Shown here: in pieces, positions 53,942 through 64,000 of the stretch
Layout: each line of letters starts with the position of its first letter
Position numbering within the stretch: the stretch's first letter is position 1
Source: JBCCMF01 sp038747545
GTDB lineage: Bacteria; Bacteroidota; Rhodothermia; Rhodothermales; JBCCMF01
Direction of reading: 5' to 3'
Length of the DNA stretch: 64,000 bases
NCBI GenBank assembly: GCA_038747545.1
Contig: JBCDJT010000003.1
Coordinates: forward strand, 1-64,000
Translations under genes and position numbers: made by a program
The notes under the pieces: model-generated
Seen by the model: only the letters and a program-made list of their open reading frames with translations
What the model was told of the DNA's origin: nothing
Databases searched by the model: none

Positions 53942-55297
53942 TCAATCTAACAGCACGAGGCTCCGCGTGTGCGTGGCGCCGTCGGCGGTCGTGAGGCGGT
54001 AGAGGTACAGCCCGCTCGGCAAGCGTTGGCCAGCACCATCGGTGCCGGACCATTCCACCCGGTGCGTACCCGGCGCATGTACCTCGTCAGCGAGCGTGTG
54101 GACGGCCCGGCCAAGCAGGTCATACACCGTCAGCCTGACGTGTGCGGTGGTGGCTAGGCTGTACTCCACGGTGGTCGCCGTGCGGAACGGGTTGGGGTAG
54201 TTGGCCGCAAGTTGGGCAGCGGCAGGTAAGTCAGCGGCTTCTTCGTTGGCGGTGCGCAGGACATCCCCTGTGATGGCGTCCACAAACACATGCTGCGTCT
54301 CCACGCGCCCGGTCAAATCCATGGTGATCACAGCGAATACCCAGCCCAGCTGCGCCGCGTCGTCGCTAAAGCCGTAACCAAGCCGACCCTGGATGAGCGG
54401 TCCTACAGACAGGTCCGTGCGGAGCTCGAGCTGGGGAAGGACGATGTTCAGCGCCTCGCCGGCGTCGAGGTGTGAGGCAGGCAGTGGCGTGACTGAGGCA
54501 GGCACCGCGACCGCGACTTCGCCCAGGACGAGCCCGGTGAGGCTGACGAAGAAGTCGCGCGCCTCGCCCAAGGCGGGCGAGTAGTACGTGTGCTGCCAGA
54601 ACAGAGAGGCGCCCTCCGCCGAGAGGTCGGGCAGGACGCTGGCCATACCCACCCGCTCCGCATCGGCCGCGAACGCTGCCACCGCGCTCTCCAGCGTGGG
54701 CGGATTGTCGCCGCCGACGGCATCGAGAGAGAAGACGATGCCCAGGAGCGATTCGACGATGAAGATCTCGGTCTCCGAGGATGCCGCCGACGTGTAGGCG
54801 ACGAGCCAATACGGGCCGAGCTGGCTGATGCCCGGGAAGTCAATCAGGGTTTCGGCAGGGAAGTCCAGGAGCACCGCTGAGATGGAGGCATCGGGGTTGG
54901 CCGCGCGGAAGGCCGCGCCGCCCTGCTCCTCCACGCGCTCGATGGCGTCGTCGCTGTCACGCCAGCCCGTGCCAAGCGGGTCTGGACTGGCCAGCCCCAC
55001 CAAGGCCGCAGGGTCGATGCCGACGGCGGTGAGGTCGAGGGGGGCGATGGCTACGACATCATCCGTGGTGAAGACGCCAGAGAGCGCGCTGTCATCGGTC
55101 TGGTACAGGTACAACCAGTTGGGCGCCGTGCCGTCGGGGTTGGCCGAGGTGGCCACGACGGCCAGCAGATCGACACGCGATTGCCCTTGGGCCGCCACGG
55201 CCGTGGCGGCGGCGACGTTGGCCTCAGCCGCGGTCTGGGCCAGACTGGCCAGCGGAAGCAGCGCGAGACCGAAGAGGCACGCTAGGAAACGCAGCAT
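53942..55297 (-). CDS. Secreted protein with C-terminal FlgD-like sorting domain
   Basis: 451 residues. Signal peptide ASLAQ at about 21. The middle part (30-360) has beta-rich sections without a family I can name, including ANWLYLYQTDD, a TFEG-like loop and WVFAVITMDLTGR with a PepSY-like INGDVLRT feel (VDAITGDVLRT). The C-terminal 85 residues are the sorting domain (ANYPNPFRTATTVEYSL, GLYLYRL, TRSLVLL), as in the two subtilases. The protein is therefore exported and probably surface-bound or released. Function unknown. It lies upstream of the TspO-like gene with only eight bases between. Confidence 0.75.
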   Translation of the reverse strand: MLRFLACLFGLALLPLASLAQTAAEANVAAATAVAAQGQSRVDLLAVVATSANPDGTAPNWLYLYQTDDSALSGVFTTDDVVAIAPLDLTAVGIDPAALVGLASPDPLGTGWRDSDDAIERVEEQGGAAFRAANPDASISAVLLDFPAETLIDFPGISQLGPYWLVAYTSAASSETEIFIVESLLGIVFSLDAVGGDNPPTLESAVAAFAADAERVGMASVLPDLSAEGASLFWQHTYYSPALGEARDFFVSLTGLVLGEVAVAVPASVTPLPASHLDAGEALNIVLPQLELRTDLSVGPLIQGRLGYGFSDDAAQLGWVFAVITMDLTGRVETQHVFVDAITGDVLRTANEEAADLPAAAQLAANYPNPFRTATTVEYSLATTAHVRLTVYDLLGRAVHTLADEVHAPGTHRVEWSGTDGAGQRLPSGLYLYRLTTADGATHTRSLVLLD

Positions 55298-55411
55298 GAG
55301 CGGGAGAAAGGAATACGGTGAGTATGGTAACGCATCTACACGAGCGTCGCGTATGCACCACTACGGCGAGACACAGCGAAGGTAGGGATCGGCAGGATTC
55401 AAAAAACCAAG

Positions 55412-56335
55412 TTAGGCCGACTTTTCTGCAGGTGTTTTCGGGTCGGCGAAGGAGAAGATGCCGAACAGCGTGGCGTTGAGCATCTTGTCGAGGACGCTGG
55501 TGGTCAGCAGTACGGCCGCGATGCCCGACTCTGGCACGTCCAGCAGGCCGGAAAGCTCCACGCCGAGCCCGAGGAAGATCAGGTCTTGGTTGGGCAGAAA
55601 CGGAATCCGGCTCAGGATCAGCCCGACGGCGGCGTAGGTGAACCACACGCTCAACTCCACCTCGGGCAACGCCACGCGCCACATGGCGATCTGCACGATT
55701 TGGGCAAGCACGAGGCGGGTGCAGAAGATGCCGAGCAACACTAGCGACTGCCGCCGCGTCAGCGAGAACAGGTGGCGCCGGAACTGCCACGCGCCGACCC
55801 CCACAGCGATGACTACGACCGCACCGATCAGGAGGCCCGTGCGGTCCAGCCCGAGCATCGACAGGCTGAGGCGGCCTTGCGTCAGGAAGAGCGCTAGCAG
55901 CACCAGCGCCACAAACGTGGAGGCCACGACGGAGAGCACGTTGACGTCGCGCACGATGCGGGCGATGGCGCGCTTGCCCTGGGCCACGCGGTCCTGCAGC
56001 GCCATGAACAGGTAGACCTCGCCGCTGTAGCCCATCACGTCCTTGTTGTAGACGCGCTTCTTGATGAACATGGGCAGCCAGCGCAGCTTGGGCTTGGGCC
56101 ACAGGTAGCCGTAGATGAACACCTCGCCGATGGGGATGGAGAGGTAGAGCAGCACAAACAGCCCGTAGAACAGCGGTGCCGTGGGGCGGTTGGCCCACAC
56201 CTCGCCCCAGCCGATGTCAGACAGGCGGTAGACGAGGTACGCCAGGATGCCGATGAGCACGGCGCCCTGCACGACCTTGCGCAGCACCGCGTAGCGGGCG
56301 GCTTTCGCCTCGGGGGGCGCAGGCGACTCGCTCAA
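55412..56335 (-). CDS. Polytopic membrane protein (flippase-like/UPF0104-like)
   Basis: 307 residues starting at TTG 56335, which overlaps the stop of the DUF3047 gene (TTGA). About eight hydrophobic segments: ILAYLVYRL, LFYGLFVLLYLSIPIGEVFIY, VVASTFVALVLLALFL, LLIGAVVVIAVGVGA, LVLLGIFCTRLVLAQ and others, with a cytoplasmic-looking tail. The layout is reminiscent of lysylphosphatidylglycerol-synthase-type flippase domains, but sequence support is thin. Coupling with DUF3047 and a nearby GT4 gene suggests lipid or glycolipid handling. Not otherwise assignable. Confidence 0.65.
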   Translation of the reverse strand: MSESPAPPEAKAARYAVLRKVVQGAVLIGILAYLVYRLSDIGWGEVWANRPTAPLFYGLFVLLYLSIPIGEVFIYGYLWPKPKLRWLPMFIKKRVYNKDVMGYSGEVYLFMALQDRVAQGKRAIARIVRDVNVLSVVASTFVALVLLALFLTQGRLSLSMLGLDRTGLLIGAVVVIAVGVGAWQFRRHLFSLTRRQSLVLLGIFCTRLVLAQIVQIAMWRVALPEVELSVWFTYAAVGLILSRIPFLPNQDLIFLGLGVELSGLLDVPESGIAAVLLTTSVLDKMLNATLFGIFSFADPKTPAEKSA

Positions 56336-57054
56336 CGGCCAGGGGCGAGCTGTGAGGCGACCCGCAGGTTGTCGAAGTCGGCTTCGCCGATGCTCTTGGT
56401 GTCGTCAGAGTCGCTCCAGAGCGTGATGAGCACGGGACGGGGGGCGCTCTTCTTGCCGAAGATGCGGCGGTAGTCGGCTTCCACGTCGCGTGCCTCGTGC
56501 AGCCACTCGCCCGTGCCCTGCTCCGCGCCGCTGGCCACCACCAGCACGCGCACATTGCCCGTCTTGACCACAGTACCCACCGGCAGGGTGGAGCTGTAGG
56601 CATACTTCAAGCTGTGCGGGCGTCCCATCCAGTCCTTACGGTCGAAGCTGACGTAGACGGCGGCGCCGGAGTCGTTCTTCTTGTCCTCGCGGGCACCCTC
56701 GGGCAGTTGCAGCGCACGCCACGACCACTTGAGCACGGGCATCTGTTCCAGGTCCCACGCGAACTGCTCGGGCTGGTCGGTGCGGTACATGATGTGCTGC
56801 GGGGCGCTCTCGGTGAAGGCGCGCACGAACTGGTTGCCGTCCTCGCGGGCGAGGTAGAACTTGCGGTGGGGCAGCATGAACTCCGGGCCGAGCGGCTTCA
56901 GGTCGCGGTCGCGCAGGAACACCCAGCCCGACGGCAGCCCGCCTTCGGCGCCTTGCTCAAAGTCATCTAGCATGACCTCTTGCGCGGGCGGTGGCGCGTC
57001 TTGGGCAAACGAGACGAGGGTAAGCAGCGTGACAATCAGCAGCGAGACGGTCAT
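56332..57054 (-). CDS. DUF3047 domain protein
   Basis: 240 residues from ATG 57054 (MTVSLLIVTLLTLVSFAQDA). Signal peptide of about 18 residues. The rest is one beta-rich DUF3047 domain: VMLDDFEQGAEGGLPSGWVF near 28, LKWSWRALQLPEGARED near 110, SGAAVYVSFDRKDW, LKYAYSSTLPVGT and VLITLWSDSDDT. The fold resembles carbohydrate-binding beta-sandwich domains, but the ligand is unknown. Its stop is fused to the start of the polytopic membrane gene, so the two are probably made together. It lies 107 bp after the GT4 stop. Confidence 0.75.
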   Translation of the reverse strand: MTVSLLIVTLLTLVSFAQDAPPPAQEVMLDDFEQGAEGGLPSGWVFLRDRDLKPLGPEFMLPHRKFYLAREDGNQFVRAFTESAPQHIMYRTDQPEQFAWDLEQMPVLKWSWRALQLPEGAREDKKNDSGAAVYVSFDRKDWMGRPHSLKYAYSSTLPVGTVVKTGNVRVLVVASGAEQGTGEWLHEARDVEADYRRIFGKKSAPRPVLITLWSDSDDTKSIGEADFDNLRVASQLAPGR

Positions 57055-57161
57055 GGGATGCGGCGGCAGGTGAGTACGTGTCGCGGTGGGGTTGGATGGT
57101 GCGGCGGTGCGAAATGATCCCGTGGCCACGTGGTGGGGCACGCGATTTCCCCGGGGCTCCA

Positions 57162-58298
57162 CTAACGTAACCGCATCTGCCGCAAGAGCTGTTCCGCCGT
57201 ATGGTCCCAAGTGCGACGTTCGAGGATTTGGCAGCGGGCCGTGGCGCCCATCGCGGTAGCCTGCTCCGGGTAGTCGAGCAGGGCGATGAGTGTGGCGGCA
57301 AGCGTATCAGGCTGGTCGGGGGGGACGAGATGGCCGGTTTCGCCGTCGTCGATGGCATCGGGGATGCCGCCGGCGGTGCTGCCGACGACCGGCTTGCCGC
57401 AGGCGCCGGCCTCCAGGTAGACGAGGCCGAAGCCCTCCACGTCGGGCGGTGCGCTGCGCGGGACCATCACAAACACCTCGCACAGGTTGTAGTAGCTGAC
57501 CAAATCCGCATCCGGCACGCGTCCCAGAAAGCGGACATGCGCGCTGAGCCCGGCGTCGTCTACCTGCTGTTGCAGCGTCGCCTCCGTCGGCCCCGTCCCG
57601 CCAATCAGGTACACCACGTCGGGGTGCTGGCGGATGATGGCGGGCAAGGCCTCCAGCATCGTATCGACGCCCTTCCGCCCGACGAGGCGGCACATCGACA
57701 GGAGGATGCGACGCCCTTTGAGCCCCAGGCGGCTCCGCAGCGCCGACGCATCAGCGGGGGCAAAACGCTCGGGATCTACGCCGTTCGCCGCCACGCGCAC
57801 GCGAGCAGGGGCCACGCCCAGGTCGTGCAGCAGCCCAGCGGTGTAGCGGCTGACGGGGAAGAGGCCGTCGGCAGTGCGCAAAACGCGACGGCGCACGGTG
57901 TCGTAGCCCCAGCGCAGCGGGGGCGTGGGGAGTGGCGACAGAAGCAACTCGCGGCCGTGCGCGGCTACGAACACGCGCTCGATGGTGCTGCGCTGCCGCG
58001 CCCACAGCCCGGCGATGGCCGTCGGCCACTGGACGTGGAATACCTGATCGTACTTATGCTCCTCGGCTAGACGAACCAGTGGGGATGCGGCTTTTACCGA
58101 CATCGTGTCGTAGCTGGCCTTGATGCGTACGACCTCGAAGGGCAAGGTGGCGTCAAAGACGGTATCGCCATCCACGGCGGGGGCGATCACGGCAAAAGCA
58201 GCGCAAGAGCTGGCAAAGCGATGGGCCAACTCGATGGCGTAGGTCTGCGTGCCGCCCGTGTCAGGCGGGAAGTCTTGCGTGACGAGCAGCAGCCGCAT
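57162..58298 (-). CDS. GT4-family glycosyltransferase
   Basis: 378 residues from ATG 58298 (MRLLLVTQDFPPDTGG). Two Rossmann halves of GT-B: the N-terminal acceptor part with TGGTQTYAIELAHRF, and the donor part with VGRKGVDTMLEALPAI, VYLIGGTGPTEATLQQ, VRFLGRVPDADLVSYYNLCEVFVMVP and the donor-binding EGFGLVYLEAGACGKPVVGS. Typical substrates are lipid-linked or nucleotide sugars; PimB-like mannosyltransferases look similar. Its start overlaps the lspA stop (TGATG), so translation is coupled. No other polysaccharide genes adjoin. Confidence 0.9.
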   Translation of the reverse strand: MRLLLVTQDFPPDTGGTQTYAIELAHRFASSCAAFAVIAPAVDGDTVFDATLPFEVVRIKASYDTMSVKAASPLVRLAEEHKYDQVFHVQWPTAIAGLWARQRSTIERVFVAAHGRELLLSPLPTPPLRWGYDTVRRRVLRTADGLFPVSRYTAGLLHDLGVAPARVRVAANGVDPERFAPADASALRSRLGLKGRRILLSMCRLVGRKGVDTMLEALPAIIRQHPDVVYLIGGTGPTEATLQQQVDDAGLSAHVRFLGRVPDADLVSYYNLCEVFVMVPRSAPPDVEGFGLVYLEAGACGKPVVGSTAGGIPDAIDDGETGHLVPPDQPDTLAATLIALLDYPEQATAMGATARCQILERRTWDHTAEQLLRQMRLR

Positions 58299-58900
58299 CA
58301 CTCGGCCTCGATGGCAGGCGCGGCGAAGGGCGAGGTCGTGTCCTCCGGCTCGCCGTCCTGCTTGGCGGCGGCCAGCTGCTGGTGGTAGCGCCCTTGGTAC
58401 ACGAGCAGTCCTATCACACCACCCAGGATAAACACGTCGGCGAGGTTGAAGATGGGCAGCAACGTCGCATACGTGCCGCCCCAAAACGGCACCTCGGGCG
58501 GCACATAACCACGCCACACGTTGATGTGCAGGTAATCGACCACACGGCCTTGGAAGAGCGGTCCATACTCGAACCAGACGCCGTAAAAGATCCGGTCGAC
58601 GAGGTTGCCCAGCGCCCCGCCCATGACAAACGCCAAGCTGGCGGTGTACGGTGCGTAGCCTCGGCGCACATGGTAGAGGTAGCCCCCAATCAACGTCGTG
58701 GCAACGAGCGCCATGACGGGGATTAGCCAGCGCGGCCCCATCGTGAGCCCAAACGCCATCCCCGGGTTCTCGGCGAAGGTGATCCGCAGCCAGTTACCCG
58801 CCACCGCGATGGACTCCCCGGGAAACATGCCGATGCGCACCGTCACCTTGATGACCTGATCAGCGATCAAGCTCAGGCAGATAATCCAGAGCAGGCGCAT
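58298..58900 (-). CDS. lspA: Lipoprotein signal peptidase (signal peptidase II)
   Basis: 200 residues from ATG 58900 (MRLLWIICLSLIADQ). It cuts the signal of prolipoproteins in the inner membrane. Motifs: ADQVIK at 13-18, ENPGMAFGL at 44-52, GGALGNLVDR at 94-103, the catalytic Asp122 in VVDYLHI and Asp155 in FNLADVFI. It has four membrane segments and a loop between 126 and 150 longer than usual. The C-terminal tail (QLAAAKQDGEPEDTTSP) extends past the last helix. The gene lies between dksA and the GT4 gene; lspA near ileS is a common bacterial arrangement. Confidence 0.94.
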   Translation of the reverse strand: MRLLWIICLSLIADQVIKVTVRIGMFPGESIAVAGNWLRITFAENPGMAFGLTMGPRWLIPVMALVATTLIGGYLYHVRRGYAPYTASLAFVMGGALGNLVDRIFYGVWFEYGPLFQGRVVDYLHINVWRGYVPPEVPFWGGTYATLLPIFNLADVFILGGVIGLLVYQGRYHQQLAAAKQDGEPEDTTSPFAAPAIEAE

Positions 58901-59127
58901 GGCGTGTGGGCAGCAGTGGGAGAAGGCTGGCGAAGGGGGAAGGGCGCTGAACGCGGCGAGGCTCAGGGAGTTTGCGCAACGAGGGCTGCGCAGGCCTCTG
59001 AGAGCCATTCGGGCAACAACGTTTCGTTCGTGGCTTCTAGTTCGTCGAGTGGCTATCCTGGACGAGGCCAGAGGGCGAACTGCTCGTTGTCCACCCCCCT
59101 AGCACGGATGCTGCCGACGTGCGCAGG

Positions 59128-59529
59128 TCACTTCTTCTGCTTCAGCTTGGCTTCGATGGAGATCTCCGTGTGGGGCACCGCCTCAAGCCGTTCCTTGGCG
59201 ATGGGCTTACCCGTCACCTTGCAAATGCCGTACGTCTTGTTTTCGATGCGCTCCAGGGCGCGGTCTAGGTAGCCGATGAACTTCTGCTGGCGAGCAATCA
59301 TCATGTACAGCTTCTCGCGTTCCATGGCGTCGGTGCCGGCGTCGGCCATGTGGAAGCTGTAAGCGGTGTCGTTCTCAGCCTGCTCGCGCGCGTCGGCGAG
59401 CTGTGCCTTCATGCTGTCGATGTCTTCCGTGCCCGAGGCGCGGCGCTTCAGGATGAGGGCCTTGAAGTAGGCCAGTTCGTCGTCTGAGAACGGGGATTCC
59501 ACCCGCTGCTTTGCGTCTTTCTCCGCCAT
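59128..59529 (-). CDS. dksA: DksA/TraR-family regulator without the zinc-binding cysteines
   Basis: 133 residues from ATG 59529 (MAEKDAKQRV). A coiled-coil pair covers about 15-95 (DELAYFKALILKRRASG, DAMEREKLYMMIARQQKFIGYLDRALERI), followed by the zinc-finger region YGICKVTGKPIAKERLEAVPHTEISIEAKL. Only one Cys remains of the expected four, which matches the Bacteroidota variant. It should bind RNA polymerase through the secondary channel and control rRNA and stress genes with ppGpp. It sits between purU and lspA. Confidence 0.88.
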   Translation of the reverse strand: MAEKDAKQRVESPFSDDELAYFKALILKRRASGTEDIDSMKAQLADAREQAENDTAYSFHMADAGTDAMEREKLYMMIARQQKFIGYLDRALERIENKTYGICKVTGKPIAKERLEAVPHTEISIEAKLKQKK

Positions 59530-59693
59530 AACGTCGTCTCGCTGAGCGTGGCTGCCGAGCACTCTGGCTGGGCCACGGTGATGTGTTCGAATAAAGGCTA
59601 TGAGCGCCGATGCCGCGTAAGTTCAGGGCCAGCGCGTAGACTATTTTCTACGCTAGCGTTCAGAAGACCGTTCCTAGGCCAGGCCGGAGGGCA

Positions 59694-60557
<864 letters not shown>

Positions 60558-60630
60558 GTGAGGAGCAGATGTCTGCGAGGGAGAATGCTGAACGGCGTCA
60601 GGTTTAGGCGTTGGCTTTGTGCTCAAGCTT

Positions 60631-60753
60631 GTCATCCCGAGCGCAGCCGAGAGCGCGAAGCACACCGCAGGTAAATCTCCCCCGATCACGTTTTGCACAG
60701 CCTCAAAGGGGGAGATCCCTCGACTCTGGTCTACGACCTCCGCTCGGGATGAC
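60631..60753. repeat. REP-like intergenic palindromic element
   Basis: A 123-bp element bounded by perfect 13-bp inverted repeats, GTCATCCCGAGCG and CGCTCGGGATGAC. A second perfect pair, ATCTCCCCC (60675-60683) and GGGGGAGAT (60708-60716), lies inside. The CATCCCGAGCG...CTCGGGATG ends match a widespread class of intergenic repeats in many phyla, probably non-autonomous and moved in trans. It lies in the 249-bp gap between ileS and purU. Confidence 0.75.
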
Positions 60754-60806
60754 AGTCCTGTAGGGTAGGCGCTTGGCTGAGGGCATCGCTCGGCAGTGTC
60801 TCTGCC

Positions 60807-64000
<3,194 letters not shown>

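Overview
The window is a continuous piece of a high-GC bacterial chromosome, about 46 protein genes with short gaps and no rRNA, tRNA, CRISPR array, prophage or insertion sequence that I could see. Gene content points to the Rhodothermota / Bacteroidota lineage. Secreted proteins end in a FlgD-like sorting domain (YPNPF / GLYVLRL type), there is a PUR-family DUF3276 protein, a cysteine-poor DksA of the Bacteroidota type lies between lspA and ileS, and PadR-plus-permease pairs and menaquinone synthesis are present. Assignment below that level is inference.

Layout. 1-6.5 kb: two tandem secreted subtilases, the first cut by the window edge. 6.5-9.9 kb: menA-menC-menE. 9.9-13.7 kb: minus-strand secreted S1-type protease, class I fructose-bisphosphate aldolase and a DAO-type FAD oxidoreductase. 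13.7-14.6 kb: a ThiD-like gene broken by one in-frame TGA. 14.7-20.8 kb: two HDOD proteins, soluble transhydrogenase, type III polyketide synthase, an exported methyltransferase and an orphan NarL-type regulator. 20.8-27.7 kb: minus-strand metabolic genes (glpD, M50 protease, aminotransferase, coaD, dodecin, YdjC-like deacetylase, SnoaL-like). 28-35.7 kb: HtrA with a strong terminator, a REC-cyclase-PilZ-like signalling protein, a PadR regulator with a palindromic operator candidate and its coupled permease, and a class C serine hydrolase. 35.7-41.7 kb: DUF411, SPFH protein, murB, a BatD-like/trypsin/TPR protein, a PUR protein and a propeller lipoprotein. 41.7-45.5 kb: SLBB protein, Wzc tyrosine kinase and a beta-barrel protein (exopolysaccharide export and control). 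45.6-46.06 kb: a decayed ASH-type gene. 46-51.2 kb: HD phosphohydrolase, polysaccharide deacetylase and bacteriophytochrome kinase. 51.2-64 kb: minus-strand lipase, sugar epimerase, TspO-like protein, secreted sorting-domain protein, then a group made of ileS, purU, dksA, lspA, a GT4 glycosyltransferase, DUF3047 and a membrane protein.

Themes. Light, redox and second-messenger signalling (phytochrome, REC-cyclase, HDOD pair, TspO-like, NarL regulator) sits among envelope and secretion genes (subtilases, HtrA, Wzc, LspA, M50 protease). I did not find a single clearly new multi-gene system. The best leads are the REC-cyclase with a guanylyl-type Glu, the BatD-like/trypsin/TPR fusion, the PKS plus exported methyltransferase pair, the PadR operator, the two gene remnants, and the intergenic repeat elements at 22.46-22.60 and 60.63-60.75 kb.
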